In this document: one piece after another, positions 47,560 through 54,977 of the stretch
How positions within the stretch are numbered: the stretch's first letter is position 1
Layout of the letters: each line of letters opens with the position of its first letter
From: Sphingobacterium lumbrici
GTDB taxonomy: Bacteria > Bacteroidota > Bacteroidia > Sphingobacteriales > Sphingobacteriaceae
Reading direction: 5' to 3'
Assembly (NCBI RefSeq): GCF_006476045.1
Contig: NZ_SRZY01000002.1
Coordinates: forward strand, 1 to 64,000
Length of the DNA stretch: 64,000 nucleotides
Notes under the pieces: generated by a model
Database searches by the model: none
Seen by the model: only the letters and a program-made list of their open reading frames with translations
What the model was told of the DNA's origin: nothing
Position numbers and translations under genes: made by a program

Positions 47560-48173
47560 ATCGTATATAAATAAGAGGCTTTAACACCTTGTAAATTTTC
47601 CATTTTCTTTATCACAACATTTACTTGTAATTTACGGATTTCTATCTTTATAATACAATTATTATCAAAATATTGATCCACAATCACGATTTGTTCGTCT
47701 TTCAAAATACGCATTATTTCATTCATCTGTAAATATTCGAACGTCACCTTATATACGTCATTAACTGTTTTCTCTACGATATCTGCTTCAGCCAAAGCTT
47801 CTAATGTAGCGGCTTTATACGCATGTATAAGTCCGGGTACACCCAACAACGTACCGCCAAAATAACGCACTACTACAACCAAAACATTGGTAATGTCTTT
47901 AGAAAGCAACACATTCAATATTGGTCGTCCCGCTGTCCCTGAGGGCTCACCATCATCATTGATGCGGAATACATTCCGATCGGGTGTAAGTCGATAGGCC
48001 CAGCAATGGTGACGTGCTTTCGGATGTAAGGCCTTAAGCGCAGCAACGATATCCTTCAATTTAGACTCATCTTTAAAGGGATAAGCATAGGCAATAAATT
48101 TACTGCCCTTGTCTCTAAATATACCTTCCACTCCCGCTTCGATTGTGTAGTATGTATCTTCAAATAAACTCAC
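47556..48173 (-). CDS. YigZ family protein (UPF0029/IMPACT-like)
   Basis: The 205-residue protein has the N-terminal UPF0029 domain with KDKGSKFIAYAYP, HHCWAYR, NDDGEPSGTAGRPIL and VVRYFGGTLLGVPGLIHAYK, the best-conserved blocks of the YigZ/IMPACT family, then a small ferredoxin-like C-terminal domain. The family is linked to translation control but has no proven biochemical activity in bacteria. It shares 4-base overlaps on both sides with its neighbours. Confidence 0.9.
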   Translation of the reverse strand: MSLFEDTYYTIEAGVEGIFRDKGSKFIAYAYPFKDESKLKDIVAALKALHPKARHHCWAYRLTPDRNVFRINDDGEPSGTAGRPILNVLLSKDITNVLVVVVRYFGGTLLGVPGLIHAYKAATLEALAEADIVEKTVNDVYKVTFEYLQMNEIMRILKDEQIVIVDQYFDNNCIIKIEIRKLQVNVVIKKMENLQGVKASYLYTI

Positions 48174-49027
48174 AGATATGCAATTAATAAAACCGATATG
48201 ATGGCTAAAAATAATCCGATTTGATTGATTTTGCTTAACTTTTCTTTAAAAAGTACAATCCCAACTATACCACCTAATACAATAACACCGATATTCATAG
48301 CGGTAAATACAATAGAAGGATTATCCGGAAGTGCGCGATGTGCCTTCATATAAAGATATATATTTCCAAAATTAAATACCCCCAACAACAATCCCCAACC
48401 TATGGCATTTTTATCTAGGTTTCTCTTCAAAATTCCTACTTGATAAGCCAAAATTCCAAATGCAACCAACATAGAAAGCACAAATACAATAAACATAGAC
48501 GTGAGATAAGGCACTCCGCTATGTTGCGCTATTTGCTTAAATAAGACATCTATAATTCCCATCCCCAGAAATACGACGAAGGGATAAATCCATACATTCT
48601 TCTGCGTATCGTTTACCTGTTTATTCCAGCTGATTGAAAATACAATTGCTACCAGCCCTACACCAATTCCAATCATTTTAGTCCATACCACTGCTTCTCC
48701 AAATACAACAAAAGATGCTATCAAGGGAATAAATAAGGACAGTCTCTGTGCTATATCAGTCTTGACAATACCACTTGTTCGGATAGCTAACGCAATAAAA
48801 ATGAACAAGGTTGGCAATAATATTGCCAAGGGAATATAGATCATCAAAGGCCACTGTTGTATAGTAGTATTTGATAAATCCGGTTTGAGAAGAAAATAGG
48901 TCATTAAAACAGCAATAGGATAATTCCATAATACCAATTGCTGGGTATCCACTTGTCTGGATCGGGCTATTTTAATTACAATAGAAACGGTTACGCTAAA
49001 AATTACACTTAAAAATACATATATCAT
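48170..49027 (-). CDS. EamA/DMT-type transporter
   Basis: The 285-residue protein is made of about ten membrane helices in two similar halves (for example PIAVLMTYFLLK near residue 37, AVVWTKMIGIGVGLVAIVF at about 115 and GVIVLGGIVGIVLFKEKL near the end), as in DMT-family exporters of metabolites. The substrate cannot be assigned. It is the first gene of the phosphorylase/YigZ operon, starts with an ATG at the edge of an AT-rich divergent region and overlaps YigZ by 4 bases. Confidence 0.82.
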   Translation of the reverse strand: MIYVFLSVIFSVTVSIVIKIARSRQVDTQQLVLWNYPIAVLMTYFLLKPDLSNTTIQQWPLMIYIPLAILLPTLFIFIALAIRTSGIVKTDIAQRLSLFIPLIASFVVFGEAVVWTKMIGIGVGLVAIVFSISWNKQVNDTQKNVWIYPFVVFLGMGIIDVLFKQIAQHSGVPYLTSMFIVFVLSMLVAFGILAYQVGILKRNLDKNAIGWGLLLGVFNFGNIYLYMKAHRALPDNPSIVFTAMNIGVIVLGGIVGIVLFKEKLSKINQIGLFLAIISVLLIAYL

Positions 49028-49140
49028 TTATAAAATCATTAGATTTCAATAGTACAAAAAATCTACAAATTAAGGAGGTAAATTATTCCAAATCCTATTC
49101 TTTTTTCGGTTGATACAAATATTTAACCCCTATTTACAGG

Positions 49141-49294
49141 CCAAAACAACCAACAATAACCTTAATATAAACACAATAAAATAACAAAATAAACAACTAT
49201 TTTTATAACATTTTTTTAATAAAAAAAACACATTACAAACATCAAAAAAACCATTAAAAAAAACACTATATAAAAAATAAAAAATTAATTAACA
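49141..49294 (+). other. G-free tract upstream of the phe operon
   Basis: The plus strand has no G for 154 bases, and only one (49295) between 49141 and 49354. The tract is rich in A with scattered C and T runs. It sits in the 580-base divergent region between the DMT transporter and the phe leader, and ends about 70 bases before the phe promoter -33 box. It may be curved or upstream-activating DNA. Confidence 0.85.
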
Positions 49295-49413
49295 GATACT
49301 TAACTAAAATATAATATAAAAAATAACACAAAAAAAACACTTATTTTTTAACATGAAAAAACAAAAAAAATAGAGCACAAATCATTAAATAATTAAATAA
49401 AAAAAATAAAAAA

Positions 49414-49445
49414 TTTGCATAATAATTTTATTGATGCTACCTTTG
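49414..49445 (+). promoter_or_regulatory. Promoter of the phe leader and pheA operon
   Basis: TTTG at 49414-49417 and TACCTTTG at 49438-49445, 20 bases apart, match the consensus exactly. Transcription would start just before the leader ATG at 49464. Confidence 0.78.
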
Positions 49446-49463
49446 GACTATCAAATTAGAGAC

Positions 49464-49517
49464 ATGAATAACGCTACAACATATACATTCTTTTATTTCT
49501 TTTATTATCCTAGATAA
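49464..49517 (+). CDS. Phe/Tyr-rich leader peptide of the pheA operon
   Basis: The 17-codon frame encodes MNNATTYTFFYFFYYPR and ends in TAA. Eight of its residues are Phe (4) or Tyr (4), with seven of these in the run FFYFFYY, exactly as in attenuation leaders for aromatic amino acids. It follows a good promoter by about 20 bases and precedes a terminator hairpin at 49555-49590 and then pheA. When Phe- or Tyr-tRNA is scarce, the ribosome should stall in the run and prevent terminator formation. It is below the length normally annotated. Confidence 0.82.
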   Translation: MNNATTYTFFYFFYYPR

Positions 49518-49554
49518 GAGCAGGGACGAGTATAGCATTGTAGAAGCATAATAT

Positions 49555-49590
49555 AAAAGTCCCGAAATTGAAACGGGACTTTTCTTTTTT
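49555..49590 (+). terminator. Attenuator terminator before pheA
   Basis: AAAAGTCCCG and CGGGACTTTT pair over ten bases with a 9-base loop, followed by C and six T. A competing pairing exists: GGGAC at 49523-49527, just after the leader stop, is complementary to GTCCC (49559-49563) in the left arm, giving an antiterminator of five pairs with further pairing of UAUA/GC inside. The leader tail CCT can pair with AGGGA, giving the first stem. Confidence 0.8.
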
Positions 49591-49607
49591 AAAGAACACA
49601 CAGAAAA

Positions 49608-50432
49608 ATGAGTACAAAAATTGCAATCCAAGGCGTAAAAGCATCTTTTCATGAAGAGGCTGCATTGAAATATTTCGGAAAAGACATCGAAACAATTGAA
49701 TGTGAGTCATTCAAGAAAACCTGTGAAATGCTTAAACACGGAAAAGCAGATTATGTAGTGATGGCCATTGAAAATTCAATCGCTGGAAGTATCCTTCCAA
49801 ACTATAACTTATTAAGAGATTATAGATTTCATATTATTGGAGAGGTACACTTAAATATCCAGCAAAACCTGTTAGCCTTGCCCGGAGTAAAACTGAGCGA
49901 TATTAAAACCGTTGAATCTCACCCTATCGCTATTCGCCAATGCGATGAATTCTTAAGCGATCATCCAGATTGGGCGATCCGTGAAGGTATGGATACAGCT
50001 GGTTGTGCGAAGAGGATCAAAGAAGGAAAATTAACCACCACTGCCGCCATTGCAAGTGAATTTGCAGCTAAAATTTACGGGTTAAATATTTTAGAAAAAC
50101 GCATAGAGACACACAAGAAAAATGCCACCCGCTTCCTCGTATTATCCAACGAAGTTGTAGAACAAAAGAATGCAAACAAGGCATCTTTATCATTCCAGAC
50201 GGGAAACTCTGTTGGCTCATTAGCGAGTGTATTACAGTGTTTTGCAGAACAGAATGTAAATTTAAGCAAGATTCAATCGATGCCTGTTGTAGGTCGTCGA
50301 AACGAATACGACTTCTATGTCGATGTCGAATGGAAAAAACAAGCCGATTATGATACTGCCATCCGGAAAGTACTTAAACACACGGTCAACTTCAGCATTA
50401 TGGGCGAATACATTAAAAACGAAAGAGTATAA
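49608..50432 (+). CDS. pheA: Prephenate dehydratase
   Basis: The 274-residue protein has a PDT domain at 1-185 (IAIQGVKASFHEEAA, ADYVVMAIENSIAGSI with the catalytic Thr-rich TTTAAIAS at about 146) and a C-terminal ACT domain (about 195-274) with GSLASVLQCFAEQNVNLSKIQS, the GALA/ESRP-type phenylalanine site, so feedback inhibition by Phe is expected. There is no fused chorismate mutase; that is in the next gene. It is the first structural gene after the leader attenuator and is 38 bases from the following gene. Confidence 0.95.
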   Translation: MSTKIAIQGVKASFHEEAALKYFGKDIETIECESFKKTCEMLKHGKADYVVMAIENSIAGSILPNYNLLRDYRFHIIGEVHLNIQQNLLALPGVKLSDIKTVESHPIAIRQCDEFLSDHPDWAIREGMDTAGCAKRIKEGKLTTTAAIASEFAAKIYGLNILEKRIETHKKNATRFLVLSNEVVEQKNANKASLSFQTGNSVGSLASVLQCFAEQNVNLSKIQSMPVVGRRNEYDFYVDVEWKKQADYDTAIRKVLKHTVNFSIMGEYIKNERV

Positions 50433-50470
50433 GTAACTATCATATTGTAAATAAAAAAATTCTAAATAAA

Positions 50471-51577
50471 ATGAAACATTCATTAGACATCCTTCCGTTA
50501 AAATCTTGGATCGACACCGGCGACAAGCCTTTAATCATTGCAGGACCTTGTAGCGCAGAGACTGAAGAGCAATTGGTTTCTACCGCACACTTACTAGCAA
50601 ATACAGGCAAAGTAAATGTATTACGTGCAGGTATCTGGAAACCGCGTACGCGTCCCGGAGAATTCGAAGGTATCGGAAGTATCGGTTTAGAGTGGTTAAA
50701 AAGGGCAAAAGAAGAGACCGGCTTGCTGACGGCAACGGAGGTAGCTACTGCAAAACATGTGGAAGAAGCTCTAGTAGCAGGTGTAGACATTTTGTGGATC
50801 GGAGCTCGTTCTACCGCCAACCCATTCACTGTTCAAGAAATCGCAGATGCACTGCAGGGGGTTGATGTCCCGGTATTGGTCAAAAACCCGGTTAATCCAG
50901 ATTTATCATTATGGATAGGTGCGCTGGAACGTGTGAACCGAGCTGGCATCAAAAAGATCGGAGCTATTCACAGAGGATTCTCTTCTTATGAAAAAACCGC
51001 TTTCCGTAACGAGCCCATGTGGGATTTAGCTATTCAATTGAAAACCATTGCCCCTGATCTGCCAATCATTAATGATCCAAGTCATATCTGTGGTAACCGC
51101 GAACTAATTCCTTACATCACGCAAAAAGCTTTAGATATGGACATGCAAGGATTAATCATTGAGTCGCATATTGACCCATCAGTAGCGTGGACGGATGCCA
51201 AACAACAAGTTACTCCTGCTGCGTTAGCGGATCTATTAGACCATGTTGCCGTGCGTCGCGCGGAATCCAATAACCCTGCTTTTGAAGATAAATTGGCTGA
51301 ATTACGTCAACAGATAGATAAATTGGATGACCAAATCATCAAACAGATCGGCGACCGTATGAAAATTGCAGAGAAGATTGGCGAATTCAAACGCGATAAT
51401 AATGTAACTATCCTTCAAGTAAATCGTTGGGATGAAATCGTTCAAAAGCGTGTTCAATTGGCTAAAGCATTAAGTATAAGTGAAGATTTTGCCGTCAAAT
51501 ACTTGGAACTACTGCACAACGAGTCTATTCGTAAGCAAAACGAAATTATGAACACTAATTCACCAGCAGAGGCATAA
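50471..51577 (+). CDS. Bifunctional DAHP synthase / chorismate mutase
   Basis: The 368-residue protein begins with a KDPG-like (AroAII-type I beta) DAHP synthase barrel: PLIIAGPCSAETEEQ, RAGIWKPRTRPGEFEG, and HRGFSSYEKTAFRN. After a linker, residues about 275-360 form an AroQ chorismate mutase with LRQQIDKLDDQIIKQIGDRM and KIAEKIGEFKRDNN. It catalyses entry into the shikimate pathway and the branch step to prephenate, so with PheA it covers three steps to phenylalanine. It overlaps aroA by one base. Confidence 0.94.
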   Translation: MKHSLDILPLKSWIDTGDKPLIIAGPCSAETEEQLVSTAHLLANTGKVNVLRAGIWKPRTRPGEFEGIGSIGLEWLKRAKEETGLLTATEVATAKHVEEALVAGVDILWIGARSTANPFTVQEIADALQGVDVPVLVKNPVNPDLSLWIGALERVNRAGIKKIGAIHRGFSSYEKTAFRNEPMWDLAIQLKTIAPDLPIINDPSHICGNRELIPYITQKALDMDMQGLIIESHIDPSVAWTDAKQQVTPAALADLLDHVAVRRAESNNPAFEDKLAELRQQIDKLDDQIIKQIGDRMKIAEKIGEFKRDNNVTILQVNRWDEIVQKRVQLAKALSISEDFAVKYLELLHNESIRKQNEIMNTNSPAEA

Positions 51578-52827
51578 TGAATGAGATAAGCATTAAGCTA
51601 TCACATCCAACAAAACGAGTAAGTGGCACGGTTCAACTCACTGGTTCTAAATCAGAGAGCAACCGTGCTCTTATTATACGGGCGTTGAGTGAAAGCAAAG
51701 TAAACGTTAAGAACCTCTCTGAAGCGGCTGATACAGTTATCTTGAACAAAGCGCTAACACAAGCATATAGAGAGGGGGCAGACCAGAAAATAATTGACAT
51801 AGGACCAGCAGGTACGGCAATGCGTTTTTTAACCTCATACCTCAATCTACTCGAAGGAAATTTTATCCTTACAGGTACAGAGCGTATGCAACAACGTCCC
51901 ATTGGTATCTTGGTGGATGCGTTGAAAAGTATCGGAGCAGATATACATTATACGAGCAAATCAGGCTTCCCTCCTCTTCATATTGAAGGAAAAATGTTTC
52001 AGGGCAAAGATAAAGTAACTATCAAAGGTAATGTAAGCAGTCAATATATTTCCTCTCTTCTTTTGGTAGCTTCCGCCTTAAAAAAAGGATTAACCATCGA
52101 AATTGACGGAGAACTAACGTCTCGACCATACGTAACGATGACATTGGACATGTTAAAGGAAGCTGGTATATCCCATGAATGGACAGGCAATACCATTCAT
52201 ATTGCACCTCAAAAGCATCAGGAATCTGTGCTATATATAGAGCCCGACTGGAGCGCTGCTTCGTATTGGTATGCTATAGTAGCTCTTTCAGAAAGTGGTG
52301 AAATTTTTCTTCCCGGGCTAAAAGAAAATAGTTTGCAGGGAGATATAGCCATTGCTAAAATCATGAACCATTTCGGTGTTGAAACGACATTTACAGCTAA
52401 AGGTATATATCTTAACAAAGTGGCAATTGATTCGACTAAGCACTTATTTGATTTTAAAGAATGTCCGGATTTAGCACAAACTGTCGTTGTAGTAGCTGCT
52501 GCATTAAAAAGAAACGTGTCTTTTACGGGACTTGAAACATTAAAAATCAAAGAGACGGATCGTATTGCAGCACTTCAAAATGAAATTTCAAAATTCGGAG
52601 CAAAGCTAACAGCTGAAGATGAAATTTATCACCTGACTACAGAAGATGTGAAAGATCCGGGAACTGTATCTTTCGCGACCTATGAAGATCACCGCATGGC
52701 AATGGCATTTGCTCCCCTTGCATTAGTCTTTGATCAAATTACCGTATTAGAACCTCAGGTCGTAGAAAAATCATATCCTATATATTGGGAGCATCTTGCA
52801 GGGCAAGGTTTCCAGATTACGGAGTAG
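51577..52827 (+). CDS. aroA: 3-phosphoshikimate 1-carboxyvinyltransferase
   Basis: The 416-residue protein has the EPSPS segments GSKSESNRALIIRALSE (phosphoshikimate site), GPAGTAMRFLT, LSRPYV-like TSRPYVTMTLDML, and the C-terminal DHRMAMAFAPLAL with active-site Asp/His. It adds enolpyruvate from PEP to shikimate 3-phosphate. The second conserved loop is GTERMQQRPIG (LTGTERMQQRPI). Translation is coupled to the DAHP synthase gene (TAATG). Confidence 0.94.
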   Translation: MNEISIKLSHPTKRVSGTVQLTGSKSESNRALIIRALSESKVNVKNLSEAADTVILNKALTQAYREGADQKIIDIGPAGTAMRFLTSYLNLLEGNFILTGTERMQQRPIGILVDALKSIGADIHYTSKSGFPPLHIEGKMFQGKDKVTIKGNVSSQYISSLLLVASALKKGLTIEIDGELTSRPYVTMTLDMLKEAGISHEWTGNTIHIAPQKHQESVLYIEPDWSAASYWYAIVALSESGEIFLPGLKENSLQGDIAIAKIMNHFGVETTFTAKGIYLNKVAIDSTKHLFDFKECPDLAQTVVVVAAALKRNVSFTGLETLKIKETDRIAALQNEISKFGAKLTAEDEIYHLTTEDVKDPGTVSFATYEDHRMAMAFAPLALVFDQITVLEPQVVEKSYPIYWEHLAGQGFQITE

Positions 52828-52829
52828 CA

Positions 52830-52855
52830 AAATCAGTAATAATTATTACTGATTT
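52830..52855. terminator. Perfect 26-base palindrome after aroA, possible terminator
   Basis: AAATCAGTAATAA and its exact complement meet without a spacer, 3 bases after the aroA stop. The stem is followed by GATTTG, not by a long T run, so it may be a weak terminator or an RNA stabiliser. Confidence 0.45.
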
Positions 52856-52976
52856 GACACATTTCCTTTATAAAAATCCCTTTAGGGCAGAGGAGATGTC
52901 GAAAAACACGAAGTGCTCATTCATCTATATTAAAGCGGATAATCATGAATAATTTGCTTTATCCAAGGTGATTATA

Positions 52977-53008
52977 ATTGCATATAAAAGCAAATTTATC
53001 TAAGTTTA
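52977..53008 (+). promoter_or_regulatory. aroC promoter
   Basis: ATTG at 52977-52980 and TAAGTTTA at 53001-53008, with 20 bases between them, 16 bases before aroC. This suggests aroC is not only transcribed from the phe promoter. Confidence 0.6.
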
Positions 53009-53023
53009 CCCAATATTTAAATT

Positions 53024-54115
53024 ATGGCAGGAAATTCATTTGGCGACATCTTTAAAATCACAACTTTTGGCGAATCCCACGGTGCGGCTATAGGAGTTAT
53101 TTTAGATGGATGCCCTCCAAATATTCAGATTGATGAAGAATTCATTCAATCAGAACTTGACAAGAGAAAACCCGGTCAATCCAAAATAACAACACAACGG
53201 AAAGAAAGTGATACCGCTCAATTTCTATCGGGAATTTTCGAAGGAAAATCGACAGGAACCCCCATAGCTATTGTTATTCCAAACGAAGATCAGCGTTCAA
53301 AGGATTACTCGCATATTATGGATAAATTTCGTCCATCACATGCAGATTACACCTACCAAATGAAATACGGGATTCGCGATTATCGTGGTGGTGGTCGTTC
53401 TTCAGCACGCGAAACCGCTGCACGAGTAGCTGCAGGTGCCATTGCAAAACTATTTTTAAAACAATACGGAATTGAAATCTTCGCCCATGTCTCTGGTGTA
53501 GGAACGATCGAGTCCCCTAACCTCAATACCTCAGATCTAAAGACATTACTCGAATTACGCGAAAGCAATATAGCTCGGTGCGCCGACCCTGCTACCGCAA
53601 ATGAAATGATAGATTTTATTGATGGAATACGCAAAGATGGTGATACAGTAGGCGGGCGGATTTCTACCATTATTCGCCATGTACCTGTAGGATTGGGTGA
53701 ACCTGTATTCGATAAATTACATGCCGACCTAGCTAAGGCAATGATGGGCATCAATGCGGTACATGGATTCGAATATGGATCAGGATTCGAAGGGTCTCAG
53801 CTTAAAGGTTCTGAACATAACGATATTTTTGCTTTCGAGAATAATAAAATTATTACACATAGCAATTATTCAGGCGGTATACAGGGTGGTATCTCAAATG
53901 GTATGGATATTACCTTCAAAGTGGCTTTTAAACCGGTAGCAACCATTATGCGCGATCAACCTACATTGAATCTCTTACAAGAAGAAACCACTATCTCCGG
54001 AAAAGGAAGACATGATCCGTGTGTCGTTCCACGCGCCGTTATTATCGTTGAAGCAATGACGGCCTTGGTTATTGCAGATCATCTACTAAAGCAAAGAACA
54101 TATAAGAATGTCTAA
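53024..54115 (+). CDS. aroC: Chorismate synthase
   Basis: The 363-residue protein has the three signature blocks of chorismate synthase: [16 protein letters not shown] near the start, [19 protein letters not shown] at about 121 and [17 protein letters not shown] near the end. It uses reduced FMN to form chorismate from EPSP. The C-terminus is the standard length. It overlaps the ROK kinase gene by 8 bases, so both share one transcript from its own promoter. Confidence 0.97.
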   Translation: MAGNSFGDIFKITTFGESHGAAIGVILDGCPPNIQIDEEFIQSELDKRKPGQSKITTQRKESDTAQFLSGIFEGKSTGTPIAIVIPNEDQRSKDYSHIMDKFRPSHADYTYQMKYGIRDYRGGGRSSARETAARVAAGAIAKLFLKQYGIEIFAHVSGVGTIESPNLNTSDLKTLLELRESNIARCADPATANEMIDFIDGIRKDGDTVGGRISTIIRHVPVGLGEPVFDKLHADLAKAMMGINAVHGFEYGSGFEGSQLKGSEHNDIFAFENNKIITHSNYSGGIQGGISNGMDITFKVAFKPVATIMRDQPTLNLLQEETTISGKGRHDPCVVPRAVIIVEAMTALVIADHLLKQRTYKNV

Positions 54116-54962
54116 CAAGAAAAATTATATACTAGCATGCGATATCGGGGGTACACATATTACCTCCGCTATTGTAGTCGAGGATACATGGGAAATCTTA
54201 CCTAATACGATCAAACGTTTTTCTTTTAATTCGCAGGAAAATGCTAAATCGATTTTTCAATATTGGGCAGGTAATATACAAAATTGCCTTAATGAATTTG
54301 ACAAAGAAATAAAACAGATAGGCATCGCCATGCCTGGCCCCTTTGATTATGAAAACGGGATCGCATTGATGAAGGGACAAAACAAGTACGATAGCATTTA
54401 TAAACTGAATACGACAGAAGGCATTTTAAGTGGCTTGAAAAATAAACACGTTGAAATTCGGTATATTAATGATGCAGCTGCCTTTCTTCAAGGAGAAATA
54501 TTTGCAGCCAAGCGAAATAACGAAGACCGGATCTTGGGAATTACATTGGGAACTGGACTAGGAAGTGCTGTCTGGTCGAGTAAAGCAAAAGCTATCGATG
54601 CAGATCTTTGGAACAGCCCTTATAAACGTAAAATCTTCGAAGAATATTTGGTTACACGTTGGTTTGTTAGCCGCTTTTTAGCGCTTTCGGGATTTAAAGA
54701 AAATGGTTTTAAAGAGATCGTCCAAAATCATAAGAACACCGAAGAATTTGAACAACTATTAGTCGAATACAGGACACACTTGAAAGATTTTCTTCATTTT
54801 TTTAGTAAAAAACACGCTTGTAAAAAATTTATTATTGGGGGTAATATTGCCAAAGCATGGGCCTTAATCAATAAGGATCATTATTTCGGAGATTTCGAAA
54901 TAAGCGTTGGGCAATATGAAGAAAAAGCAGCAATTATAGGTGCTGCTTCGTTATTTCAATAA
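54108..54962 (+). CDS. ROK-family sugar kinase (glucokinase-like)
   Basis: The 284-residue protein has the ROK phosphate-binding [12 protein letters not shown] (Asp12), [11 protein letters not shown] (catalytic-Asp loop) and [15 protein letters not shown]. The zinc-binding CxCGxxGCxE motif of most ROK proteins is absent, and the central part is divergent, so substrate specificity is uncertain. It follows aroC with an 8-base overlap, an unexpected pairing for aromatic synthesis. Confidence 0.83.
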   Translation: MSNKKNYILACDIGGTHITSAIVVEDTWEILPNTIKRFSFNSQENAKSIFQYWAGNIQNCLNEFDKEIKQIGIAMPGPFDYENGIALMKGQNKYDSIYKLNTTEGILSGLKNKHVEIRYINDAAAFLQGEIFAAKRNNEDRILGITLGTGLGSAVWSSKAKAIDADLWNSPYKRKIFEEYLVTRWFVSRFLALSGFKENGFKEIVQNHKNTEEFEQLLVEYRTHLKDFLHFFSKKHACKKFIIGGNIAKAWALINKDHYFGDFEISVGQYEEKAAIIGAASLFQ

Positions 54963-54977
54963 TATAAACTCTATTTC

